Shown here: one piece after another, positions 1 through 7,470 of the stretch
Position numbering within the stretch: the first letter of the stretch is position 1
Layout of the letters: each line of letters starts with the position of its first letter
Assembly: GCA_964481655.1 (NCBI GenBank)
Contig: CAYZVO010000009.1
Location: 12,952-76,951 of the forward strand
DNA: 64,000 bases
Reading direction: 5' to 3'
Source of the DNA: CALDOK01 sp964481655
GTDB lineage: Bacteria > Myxococcota_A > UBA796 > JAFGLY01
Made by a program: the position numbers and the translations under genes
Notes under the pieces: generated by a model
Seen by the model: only the letters and a program-made list of their open reading frames with translations
What the model was told of the DNA's origin: nothing
Databases searched by the model: none

Positions 1-332
1 AGACGCTCGCCGTCGGCCTCGAGCAGGCAGCCGGCGCAGACGTCGCGTCCGCAGCGGCGGCATGCCCCCCGGACCAGCTCCGGTGGGTGGTCGCCACAGA
101 TGACCGGGGCGCCCCCGTACTCGCTCATGACCACCACCCCGGCGCCGGCCTGCCGCAGCCGCGCCGCGGTCTCATCGGCGCGGACACGGTCCTCGGTGAC
201 GCGAACGACCACGGGCAGGGCGTCCCGCTTGGGCACGTGGCCACCGGGCAGCACCTCGCGCAGGGCAGCGGGACCGCGGGGGGGCCACCGCACCAGCACG
301 ACGCGCAGGCGCTTGGGGTTGGTTTCCAGCAT
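1..332 (-). CDS. L7/L12-like N-domain plus B-box zinc-finger protein (3' end outside window)
   Basis: Partial gene reading leftward off the window, with about 110 residues visible. The start is the ATG at 332-330. Residues about 8-75 resemble the ribosomal protein L7/L12 C-terminal fold used in some deltaproteobacterial proteins (basic beta strand LRVVLVRW, then a helix, ending ARLRQAGAGVVVM). Residues about 83-104 form a B-box-type zinc finger: C-x2-HP, then C-x2-CG-x3-C-x2-CL. In this family the zinc finger is normally followed by transmembrane segments, which would lie beyond base 1. Function unknown; protein-protein contact at the membrane is only an inference. No good Shine-Dalgarno is visible, so the start is moderately sure. 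Confidence 0.6.
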   Translation of the reverse strand, partial: MLETNPKRLRVVLVRWPPRGPAALREVLPGGHVPKRDALPVVVRVTEDRVRADETAARLRQAGAGVVVMSEYGGAPVICGDHPPELVRGACRRCGRDVCAGCLLEADGER

Positions 333-410
333 GAAGGAGTCCGCGGCGGAGAGCCTCGCCGATGCGCTGAGACTACGCCTGCAGGGCGCGCTTGCCAAGC
401 CCGGTCCTCC

Positions 411-440
411 TTGCATCGCGGCCGTCGCTCGATCTATGCT
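411..440 (+). promoter_or_regulatory. Candidate sigma70 promoter of the 6S-like RNA
   Basis: A -35 TTGCAT (411-416) and a -10 TATGCT (435-440) are separated by 18 bp. The predicted start near 447 would give a transcript of roughly 175-200 nt ending at the hairpin at 622-645, which is the usual size of 6S RNA. Confidence 0.4.
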
Positions 441-446
441 GAAGAC

Positions 447-621
447 CTGCTCGGTTGGTGCCTTGACTCGGAGGAAGGTTTCCCTCACGCCGCTTTCCAG
501 GATCTTGACCGTGCTTCCGCGGTGCGCTCCCTGGTCCCCCCACTGGGGAGCCTGAAGCGGTAGTCAGAGACCCACTTCCCAGGGAAGAGGGAGCTCGACG
601 AGCCACACCGCCAGAGTGGGA
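447..621 (+). ncRNA. ssrS: Probable 6S RNA
   Basis: Non-coding stretch with its own promoter-like and terminator-like sequences and no plausible protein. By eye it resembles the apical half of proteobacterial 6S RNA: CTTCCGCGGT, then GGTCC with a short C-rich loop and GAGCCTGAA (E. coli has CTCCGCGGT ... GGTCC ... GAAGCCTTAA). A small CTTCC/GGAAG hairpin follows, then a GAGC...GCCACACCGCC segment, in the same order as the 3' arm of the known RNA. 6S RNA binds sigma70 holoenzyme as a promoter mimic. The outer closing helix was not folded computationally, so the exact ends are approximate and another structured RNA cannot be excluded. Confidence 0.5.
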
Positions 622-650
622 CCCCCCGGTCGTCAGGCCGGGGGGCTTTC
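622..650 (+). terminator. Intrinsic terminator of the 6S-like RNA
   Basis: An eight-base-pair perfect stem, CCCCCCGG (622-629) with CCGGGGGG (638-645), has an 8-nt loop and is followed by CTTTC. No plus-strand protein gene lies upstream, which supports a non-coding transcript ending here. Confidence 0.6.
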
Positions 651-734
651 ACATCCGGAACCCGCGTCCATCCGGAACCGCTGCGCCCCGCGGCTGTCGG
701 GGACCTCGGGCACGCCGCCCGCTGGAGTGATGCC

Positions 735-1760
735 ATGACCGCCCTCGTGCTCGCCGCCCTGCTGGCCTGCGCCCACCGCCCCGCCCCCGTGACCCTCGAG
801 CCCGTGGTGATCACCGGATCCGCGCAGCTGCTGGACGTGGTGGGGCTCACCAACCCGGAGATCATCGACGCCGCCGTCGAGCGCCGCCTGCGGGGCGACA
901 CCGCCGGCGCCATCGCCCGTCTACAGATCGTGATCGAGCAGCAGCCCCCCGCGCCGGAGCAGGCCCTGGCCTTGTACCAGCTGGGGCTCTGCCACGAGCG
1001 CGACGAGCGCTTCGACGAAGCCCTCGCCGCCTACGACCGCCTGGTCCAGACCTGGCCCGCCTCGGTGGTGAGCCAGGACGGCTGGTTCCGGCGGGCCCTG
1101 TGCCTCGAATACCTCGACCGGCACCGGGAGGCCCGGCGCAGCCTCGAGCGGGTCGAGACCACCCGGGGCCTGGACCTGCACGACCGCCTGACCCTGGACC
1201 TGCAGCGGGGCATCAGCATGGTGCGCTCCGGCCGCCTCCGCGCGGGCCTGCGGCTGCTCGACAGCGCGTCCGCCGCGGCCGAGGGAACCGAGCTGGTCCC
1301 CTACCTCCGCGGCAAGGCCCACGTGACCCGCGCGCGGGTGCTGCTGGACGCCGCCGCGAGCCTCGAGCTGTCAGGCTCCCAGCGGCGCCAGGAGCGAGCC
1401 CTCGAGCAGCGGGCCGCCTACCTCGCAGACGCCGAGCAGCAGATCGCCGCGGCGGCCTACATGGGCGAGCCGGAATGGATCCTCGAGGGGCTGCTGCTGC
1501 TGGGCCAAGCCTACCTCGAGCTGCACGCGGCGATGCTCGCGTCCAGCCCTCCCCGCAAGCTGTCCGACGAGGCCACCGCGGTCTACCGTGAGGAGGTCGC
1601 GCAGCGGTCCCAGATCCTCCAGGTCAAGGCCTGGAACCACTTCGACACCGGCGTCTCGAAGGCCGGCGAGTGGGGCTACGTGGGTCGTCCGCTGGCCCAA
1701 CTGGTGGCCGCCCGCGATGCCATCGATCTGGGCGAAGCGGCCGCCGGAGGGTCCCCCTGA
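735..1760 (+). CDS. TPR-repeat lipoprotein
   Basis: A 341-residue protein starting at the ATG at 735, with GGAG eight bases upstream. A short hydrophobic segment followed by a lipobox-like LLAC puts the lipidated Cys at residue 12, so an envelope lipoprotein is expected. Residues about 45-130 contain tetratricopeptide-like helices (EQALALYQLGLCHERDERFDEALAAYDRL), and further Ala/Leu/Arg-rich helices extend to the end. TPR domains are protein-binding scaffolds. The partner is unknown, and nothing ties the gene functionally to its convergent neighbour ftsZ. Membership of the YfgC/BamD-like envelope TPR group is possible but unproven. Confidence 0.75.
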   Translation: MTALVLAALLACAHRPAPVTLEPVVITGSAQLLDVVGLTNPEIIDAAVERRLRGDTAGAIARLQIVIEQQPPAPEQALALYQLGLCHERDERFDEALAAYDRLVQTWPASVVSQDGWFRRALCLEYLDRHREARRSLERVETTRGLDLHDRLTLDLQRGISMVRSGRLRAGLRLLDSASAAAEGTELVPYLRGKAHVTRARVLLDAAASLELSGSQRRQERALEQRAAYLADAEQQIAAAAYMGEPEWILEGLLLLGQAYLELHAAMLASSPPRKLSDEATAVYREEVAQRSQILQVKAWNHFDTGVSKAGEWGYVGRPLAQLVAARDAIDLGEAAAGGSP

Positions 1761-1767
1761 AGATGGT

Positions 1768-1797
1768 GGGAGGGGACGGCAAGCGCCGCCCCCTCCC
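1768..1797. terminator. Bidirectional terminator between TPR gene and ftsZ
   Basis: Long GC hairpin: GGGAGGGG (1768-1775) and CGGC (1777-1780) pair with GCCG (1785-1788) and CCCCTCCC (1790-1797), with one A-C mismatch and an AAGC loop. It lies between convergent genes ending at 1760 and 1813. There is no clear U tract. Confidence 0.55.
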
Positions 1798-1812
1798 GGT
1801 ACTTCCCAGGGT

Positions 1813-2934
1813 CTAATCCGCGTTCCGGAAGAACGTCGGAATGTCGTAGTCGTCGTTCGAGATGTCGTAGCCCGAGGCGTTGCCGTGGCCGCTGGTGGGG
1901 GCACGGTGGCCGCGGCCGCCGCCCATGTGCACCGCGATGCGCTCTTCGACGCTGGGCCGACGCGCGCGGGCGTTGGTGGCCTCGAAGCCGGTGGCGATGA
2001 CGGTCACGCGGGCGGTGTCCTCCATGGACTCGTCGATGACCAGGCCCCAGATCACGTTGGCGTCCTCGTGGACCTCTTCGTGGATCAGGGTGCTGGCCTC
2101 GTTGATCTCGTACATGGTGAGGCTCGAGGGCCCGGTGATGTTGATGAGCACCGAGGTGGCGCCGGCGATGCTGACGTCGTCCAGCAGCGGGCTGGAGATG
2201 GCCTGGTAGGCGGCATCGACGGTGCGGTTCTCGCCCGTGCCGTGGCCGACGCCCATCAGGGCGACGCCCTTGGAGGCCATGACGGTGCGCACATCGGCGA
2301 AGTCCACGTTGACGTGGCCGTTGTGGTAGATGAGCTCCGAGACGCCCTTGCAGGCGGCCAGCAGGACCTCATCGGCCATCTTGAAGGACTCCACCATGGT
2401 GGTGCGCTCGCAGGCCAGGCTCACGAGGCGCTCGTTCGGGATGGTGATCAGGGTGTCCACCACCTTCTTGAGGTTCTCGATGCCTTCCTCGGCCTGCTTG
2501 TGGCGCTTGCGGGCCTCGAAGCGGAAGGGCCGGGTGACCACGGCCACGGTCAGGGCGCCGACCTCGCGGCAGACCTGAGCGATGACCGGCGCCGCACCGG
2601 TGCCCGTGCCGCCGCCCATGCCGGCGGTGATGAAGACCATGTCCGAGCCAGCGACCAGCTCGGCGAGCCGATCCTGATCCTCGAGGGCGGCCTCGCGGCC
2701 CACCTCGGGGTTGGCGCCCGCGCCGAGCCCACGGGTGAGCTGCTCACCCAGCTGGAAGCAGCGGGAGGCGCGAGAGTTGGCCAGGGCCTGCGCGTCGGTG
2801 TTCACGGCGATGAACTCGACGCCCTGCATACCGGCGTTGATCATGGTGTTGACAGCGTTGTTTCCGGCGCCGCCCACGCCGATCACCTTGATCTTCGCGG
2901 GGACCACCAGCTCGTTTTCGACCAGTTCGATCAT
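1813..2934 (-). CDS. ftsZ: Cell division GTPase FtsZ
   Basis: Tubulin-like GTPase of 373 residues that polymerises into the Z ring at midcell. The nucleotide-binding start VIGVGGAGNNAVNTM lies at about 17-31, the tubulin signature GGGTGTG at 107-113, and the T7 synergy loop NVDFADV around 209-215. The extreme C-terminus DYDIPTFFRNAD matches the conserved C-terminal peptide that binds partners such as FtsA or ZipA. It is preceded by a short Gly/His-rich linker (about 335-360). It is the last gene of the dcw cluster, about 100 bp after ftsQ. The usual ftsA is not between them although the FtsA-binding tail is kept. Confidence 0.97.
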   Translation of the reverse strand: MIELVENELVVPAKIKVIGVGGAGNNAVNTMINAGMQGVEFIAVNTDAQALANSRASRCFQLGEQLTRGLGAGANPEVGREAALEDQDRLAELVAGSDMVFITAGMGGGTGTGAAPVIAQVCREVGALTVAVVTRPFRFEARKRHKQAEEGIENLKKVVDTLITIPNERLVSLACERTTMVESFKMADEVLLAACKGVSELIYHNGHVNVDFADVRTVMASKGVALMGVGHGTGENRTVDAAYQAISSPLLDDVSIAGATSVLINITGPSSLTMYEINEASTLIHEEVHEDANVIWGLVIDESMEDTARVTVIATGFEATNARARRPSVEERIAVHMGGGRGHRAPTSGHGNASGYDISNDDYDIPTFFRNAD

Positions 2935-3036
2935 GGCCTGCCTCCGATGTCGCCAGGAATGCCCCGTTCCTGACAGTGGGGATGTGAGTGGAGAAATGGG
3001 GGGGGAGAGGGTGGGGGGGGCCCTGACGCCTGGAGG

Positions 3037-3897
3037 TCAGTCCAACCCTGGGGAAGTACGCTTGGAAAGGGGAGTGACCAGCGCCACCGTGGAGGGGGCC
3101 AGGTCGATGTGCTGCGGCTCGGTGGCGTCGAGGCCGCTGGCGCGAAGCTGCGCCAGGCGCTCGAGGCGGGCCGAGGCCCGCGCGAAGCCGAGGGCCAGCT
3201 CGGTGCCGCTGCGCAGCACGAGGGTGAAGCCATCCTGTTCGTGGAACCGGATCTCGCTCAGGTCGTCGGTGCTCAGCTCGGCGGAGTCGCCCACCTCGCC
3301 CAGCAGGGCGATGGCGTCACCGATGATGCGCCGGGCGACCGCGGGGTTGCCCTCGCCCAGCCGAGGGTCGAGGCCGGTGAGCACGGGGTAGTCGAGGTCG
3401 GAGCCGCGAGCGCGCTTGAAGACCTCGGCGTCGGCGTTGACGTAGTACAGGCCCTGCTGCTGCATGAGCAGCACAGGCCGGTGCTCGGTCACGCGGATGA
3501 CCACGGTGTCCGGCCAGCGGGTGCTGGCTTCCACCGAGGCGACCCAGGGGTGGCCCATCACGCCTTCGACGATGTCGGACAGGTCCACCCGCCAGATGGG
3601 GCTGTCCCGCCGCACGTCGGCGAGGTGCCGCAGCTCCGCTGCCGAGCAGTGGGGCTGGTAGCCGATGGGATCGAGCTGATGGGCTTCGGCCGTGACGTTC
3701 TCCACCACCACGTTCCGCACCCAGAAGCGGTAGTCCTGAGCCAGGGTCACGCCCGCCCACACCAGCCCCGCCAGGGCGCAGCCGAGCAGGAGCCAGCCGA
3801 TGCGCTGACGCCGACGGGGCGCAGGAGGTGCCAGGAGGGGGTGGACCACGGCGAGGAGCTCAGAGCGATGGGAGGGGGGAGTGGGAGCGGGGAGCAT
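3037..3897 (-). CDS. ftsQ: Divisome protein FtsQ (DivIB)
   Basis: Bitopic division protein of 286 residues that links FtsL/FtsB to the septal synthase in the periplasm. The cytoplasmic N-terminus is basic (PAPRRRQRIG). One membrane span lies at about 33-53. A POTRA domain follows (WVRNVVVENVTAEA ... LRHLADVRRDSPIWRVDL), then the beta domain with WPDTVVIRVTEHRPV and YYVNADAEVFK, both typical of FtsQ. Cluster position before ftsZ agrees. The spacer of about 100 bp to ftsZ is too short for ftsA. Sequence conservation in this family is low, but domain order and context make the call firm. Confidence 0.9.
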   Translation of the reverse strand: MLPAPTPPSHRSELLAVVHPLLAPPAPRRRQRIGWLLLGCALAGLVWAGVTLAQDYRFWVRNVVVENVTAEAHQLDPIGYQPHCSAAELRHLADVRRDSPIWRVDLSDIVEGVMGHPWVASVEASTRWPDTVVIRVTEHRPVLLMQQQGLYYVNADAEVFKRARGSDLDYPVLTGLDPRLGEGNPAVARRIIGDAIALLGEVGDSAELSTDDLSEIRFHEQDGFTLVLRSGTELALGFARASARLERLAQLRASGLDATEPQHIDLAPSTVALVTPLSKRTSPGLD

Positions 3898-4284
3898 CGG
3901 GGGGCAGCGTGGGTCGGAGGGAACCGACCGGGGGGAGACTGCGAGCCACGCCCGATGGTTTGTTTCTACCGCCCTCGACAGCTCTTGACAAGCAAAGGAA
4001 GCCGGCTTTTTTCGGAGGCTCCGCGCCGCAGCCCCGCGCCCGTGGCCCCAGCGCGTCCCCGGGCCGACGGGGTGGCCGGACGAGGGCGACCGACCCCCGG
4101 CTCCCCCGCCTCGCTTTTCCGCTTTGTCACTGCGTTATACGCACTTTCCAGGCTCTGGTGACGCCCCTCGGCCGGCGCTGGACGGGGGCGCCTCCGAGCG
4201 AGCGCTGGCCCCCGCGCCAGGGCGGAGAAAATCGTGGGGCCCCCGGCGCCCGACCAGGGTCCGCGGCGCGCCGGACGGGACCGT
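3898..4284. other. 387-bp spacer between ddl and ftsQ
   Basis: No gene is supported here. The only long frames are unconserved low-complexity Arg/Pro/Gly readings. On the minus strand GTATAAC (rev. of about 4135-4141) could be a -10 for an internal ftsQ-ftsZ promoter, but no good -35 is placed in front of it. A small perfect palindrome AAGCCGGCTT next to a T run lies at about 4008-4021. An internal promoter would fit the separate high expression ftsZ usually needs; that is inference. Confidence 0.4.
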
Positions 4285-5211
4285 CTACGAGCTCGCCCGC
4301 TCGAGGTGCAGGCGGGCCCCCAGCAGCACCCGCTCCACCAGCTCGCCGAAGTCGATGCCCGCCTCGGCTGCGGCCATGGGAGACAGGCTGGTCTCGGTCA
4401 TCCCGGGGATGGTGTTGACCTCGAGGAACCAGGGGGTCCCCTCCCCGTCTACGATGAAGTCGGCCCGACAGATGCCCGAGAGCCCGAGGACCCGAGCCGC
4501 CACCGCGGCGTCCCGCTGGGCCCGGGCCGCGGCCGCGGCGTCGATGTCCGCGGGGACGATGTAGCGGGTCTTGCCCTTGGTGTACTTGGCCTCGAAGTCG
4601 AAGAATCCGCCCTCTGGCCGGATGGCGACCACGGGCAGCGGCTGGCCGTCGAGCAGCGCCACGGTGATCTCGTCGCCCTCCACGAAGCGCTCGAGCTGCA
4701 CGGTGCCTCCGTGGGTCCGGCAGTCGGCCACGCCCCGCTGCAGCTCCTCGAGTGTACGACAGAAGCTGATGCCCAGGGTGGACCCGCCGGTGGGGGTCTT
4801 GGCGACCACCGGCAGCTCGATCTGTGCGGGCAGCGGGTCCTCGGGCGCCAGCACGACCTGCTGGGGCAGCGCGAGCCCGTGGCCCTCGAGCATCCGCTTG
4901 GTGAGCAGCTTGTCCATGGCCACCGCCGAGGCGGTGGGCCCGGAGCCGGTGTAGGGAATCCGCATCAGCTCCAGCAAGCCCTGCACACAGCCGTCCTCCC
5001 CGAAGCGGCCGTGGAGCGCGATCCAGCAGGCCTCGATCTCGAGATCGAGCAGCCGGACGGGCAGGTCGGGCCCGACGTCGAGCTCCACGGCGTCCCAACC
5101 CCGCGCGCGCAGGGCGCGGGCCACCGCGGCGCCGCTGTCGAGGGAGACGGGGCGCTCGGCGGACATCCCGCCCAGCAGCACGGCGACCCGGTCACTGCGT
5201 TTCACTCCCAT
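4285..5211 (-). CDS. ddl: D-alanine--D-alanine ligase
   Basis: Cytoplasmic ATP-grasp ligase of 308 residues that joins two D-Ala for the peptidoglycan stem. Visible motifs are VAVLLGGMSAERPVSLDSG at the N-terminus, HGRFGEDGCVQGLLE with the central substrate loop, PYTGSGPTASAVAMDK before the ATP-grasp domain, VVAKTPTGGSTLGIS as the ATP-binding loop, and EVNTIPGMTETSLSP with the metal-binding Glu/Asn near the end. Length and order are normal for Ddl. It lies 20 bp after murB in the dcw cluster. A 387-bp spacer separates it from ftsQ, so the downstream genes may have their own promoter. Confidence 0.96.
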   Translation of the reverse strand: MGVKRSDRVAVLLGGMSAERPVSLDSGAAVARALRARGWDAVELDVGPDLPVRLLDLEIEACWIALHGRFGEDGCVQGLLELMRIPYTGSGPTASAVAMDKLLTKRMLEGHGLALPQQVVLAPEDPLPAQIELPVVAKTPTGGSTLGISFCRTLEELQRGVADCRTHGGTVQLERFVEGDEITVALLDGQPLPVVAIRPEGGFFDFEAKYTKGKTRYIVPADIDAAAAARAQRDAAVAARVLGLSGICRADFIVDGEGTPWFLEVNTIPGMTETSLSPMAAAEAGIDFGELVERVLLGARLHLERASS

Positions 5212-5231
5212 GTCAGGCCTCCAGCACAGAT

Positions 5232-6092
5232 TCAGTACAGCCCGAGCCTCGGATCCGGCTCGGTCTTGGGGGGGCGCCCCAGGGGGGCCAGCCGGGCCTC
5301 CAGCTCGACGCCGTGGTCCCGCTTCAGCCGGTCCTGGACCAGCTTGAGCACCAGGTCGAGGTCCCGGGAGCTCCCGCCGCCCAGGTTGACCACCAGGCCC
5401 GGCTGCTCGCTGGCCAGGCGGATGCTGCGCAGGCGCAGCCCCGGCAGCCGGCTCTTCACCATGGCGCGGAGGACGTCCCCACCCTGCAGGGTGAGGCTAC
5501 CCGGCGATGGTGGTGACGGCGGCAGGGGCGCGTCGGGGCGCCCGTGGAACACCGCGCCGAGCACGATGGCCTTGGAGCCGAGGGAGGCGAGGGTGTCTCC
5601 GGAACGCTCCACCACACTGCGTCCTCGCAGGGCCCGCACGCTGTGGACCAGGGGCGCGAGCCGCGCGGGGTCCGCGCCGCTCAGCCACCCGCCGACGGTG
5701 CCAGGCCAGCGGCTCAGGGGGGCCCAGGCCTCGAGGCCGTGGCGCGCCGCCACCACGCCCAGCCGGGCCAGGGGCACCGCCGCGCCCGCGTGCAGGCGAT
5801 CGTCCTCCACGCCCAGCTGCCCGAAGGCGGGCCCGAGGCGGAGCATGGCGCCGGCGAGCCCTTCTTCGCGGGCGTAGTGATCCCCGAGGGGATCGTGGGG
5901 CCGCAGGGACAGCTTGCCGCGCCTCAAGGCCGCCACGGCGTCCTTGACCGCCGCTTCGTCCAGGGCCAGGACCCAGGCCTCCACCTCACCGCCGATGCGC
6001 AGGGCGCTGTGGCGCGCCACCCGCTCGTCGAGGCGCAGCACCACCCCGGGGTGGGACCCCAGGACCTCGGCCAGCTCAGCGTGCCGCGCCAC
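5232..6092 (-). CDS. murB: Divergent MurB-like protein with eroded FAD/catalytic motifs
   Basis: At 286 residues it sits exactly where murB (UDP-N-acetylenolpyruvoylglucosamine reductase) is expected, overlapping the murC end by 17 bp. Family traces are the N-terminal SALRIGG and PGTVGGWLSG, and at the C-terminus LASEQPGLVVNLGGGSSRDL and a terminal Leu-Glu in GVELEARLAPLG. However, the FAD loop G-x-G-S-N-L is replaced by LRPHDPLGDHY. The NAGAYG that normally follows PGTVGG is absent. The GSxFKNP segment bearing the proton-donor Ser is not recognisable. An Arg may remain in VVERSGD. It may be very divergent, structural only, or inactive. Confidence 0.7.
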   Translation of the reverse strand: MARHAELAEVLGSHPGVVLRLDERVARHSALRIGGEVEAWVLALDEAAVKDAVAALRRGKLSLRPHDPLGDHYAREEGLAGAMLRLGPAFGQLGVEDDRLHAGAAVPLARLGVVAARHGLEAWAPLSRWPGTVGGWLSGADPARLAPLVHSVRALRGRSVVERSGDTLASLGSKAIVLGAVFHGRPDAPLPPSPPSPGSLTLQGGDVLRAMVKSRLPGLRLRSIRLASEQPGLVVNLGGGSSRDLDLVLKLVQDRLKRDHGVELEARLAPLGRPPKTEPDPRLGLY

Positions 6093-7470
6093 CGAGGCGC
6101 TCCAACAGCTCGCGGCAGACCCGGTTCACGTCGCCGGCGCCCAGGGTGAGGATCACGTCGCCCTCACGCCCGGTCTCCACCAGGTGGTCCACGGCCCGCT
6201 CCAGGCTGTCGACCGCCACCACGTTGCGGTGACCGTGGGCCCGGATAGCCGCGGCCACGGCGTCCTCGTCGAGCCCGGGGATGGGGGTCTCGCCGGCCCG
6301 GTAGACCGGGCAGACCACGACCTCGTCGGCCTGGTTGAAGCAGCGGGCGAACTCGCGCTGCAGCCGGGAGAGGCGGGAGTAGCGGTGGGGCTGGAAGACC
6401 GCGACGATGCGGCGCTCGGGGAACCCCTTCCGGGCCGCCCCCAGGGTCGCGGTGATCTCTTCGGGGTGATGCCCGTAGTCGTCCACGACCAGGCGCCCGG
6501 CGGCCTCCCCCCGCAGGGTGAAGCGGCGCTGGATGCCGGAGAAGCCCTCGAGGGCCGCGGCGGCCTGCTCGAAGGGGATGTCCAGCTCCACGGCGGTGGC
6601 GATGGAGGCCAGGGCGTTGCTGACGTTGTGCAGGCCGGGCATCCCCAGGTTGACCTCGCCCAGGCGCTCGCCGCCGCGCCAGACCGCGAAGCGGGACTCG
6701 AAGGCGCTGTAGCCCAGCTCCTCGCCCCGGTAGTCGGCCTGTACGCTCAGGCCGTAGGTCACCACGCGGCGGCGGATCCGCGGCAGCATCTCCTGCACCA
6801 CCGGGTGGTCCAGACAGACCACGGCGTAGCCGTAGAACGGCACCTTGTTGGCGAAGTCGACGAAGGTGTCCACCAGCGTCTCGAAGCTGCCGTAGTGCTC
6901 GAGGTGCTCCGGATCCACGTTGGTGATCACGGCCACGGTGGGGGCCAGCAGCATGAAGGAGCCGTCGCTCTCGTCGGCCTCGGCCACCAGGTAGGGACCG
7001 AGCCCGTGCTGGGCGTTGGAGCCGAAGCGGTCGAGGCGCCCACCGATGATCACCGTGGGATCGAGCCCCGCGGCGTGCAGGCAGGTGGCGAGCATGGAGG
7101 TGACGGTGGTCTTGCCGTGGGTGCCCGCGGCGGCCAGGCCGTGCTTCATGCGCATCAGCTCGGCCAGCATCTCCGCCCGCCGGATGACGGGGATGGCGTG
7201 CTGGACCGCCGCCTGGACCTCGACGTTGTGCTGCTTCACCGCGGTGGAGCGGACCACCACGTCGGCCCCGGCCACGTTCTCGGGGGCATGCCCGATGAAG
7301 ACCGTGGCCCCCAGGGACCTCAGCCGTTGAACGACCTCGCCCTCGCGCAGGTCGGACCCGCTGACCTCGAAGCCCATGTTGAGCAGGACCTCGGCGATCC
7401 CGCACATCCCCGTGCCGCCGATGCCAACGAAGTGGACCTGGCGCACCTTGCCACGAAACATCTCGATCAC
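6076..7470 (-). CDS. murC: UDP-N-acetylmuramate--L-alanine ligase MurC
   Basis: 464-residue Mur ligase that adds L-Ala to UDP-MurNAc with ATP. The Rossmann start VHFVGIGGTGMCGIAEVL (about 12-29) binds the UDP part. The P-loop GTHGKTT is at 116-122. The central domain has ITNVDPEHLEHYGS, and the C-terminal domain has VVDDYGHHPEEITATL, the MurC-type DxYxHHP motif. The GTG at 7470 overlaps the ftsW stop as GTGA; an ATG at 7461 is an alternative start. murG, normally between ftsW and murC, is missing. Confidence 0.97.
   Translation of the reverse strand: MIEMFRGKVRQVHFVGIGGTGMCGIAEVLLNMGFEVSGSDLREGEVVQRLRSLGATVFIGHAPENVAGADVVVRSTAVKQHNVEVQAAVQHAIPVIRRAEMLAELMRMKHGLAAAGTHGKTTVTSMLATCLHAAGLDPTVIIGGRLDRFGSNAQHGLGPYLVAEADESDGSFMLLAPTVAVITNVDPEHLEHYGSFETLVDTFVDFANKVPFYGYAVVCLDHPVVQEMLPRIRRRVVTYGLSVQADYRGEELGYSAFESRFAVWRGGERLGEVNLGMPGLHNVSNALASIATAVELDIPFEQAAAALEGFSGIQRRFTLRGEAAGRLVVDDYGHHPEEITATLGAARKGFPERRIVAVFQPHRYSRLSRLQREFARCFNQADEVVVCPVYRAGETPIPGLDEDAVAAAIRAHGHRNVVAVDSLERAVDHLVETGREGDVILTLGAGDVNRVCRELLERLGGAAR

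Noticed and set aside
2935..3036. A shortened ftsA between ftsQ and ftsZ
   Set aside because: Only about 100 bases, low complexity, no actin-like motif in any frame.
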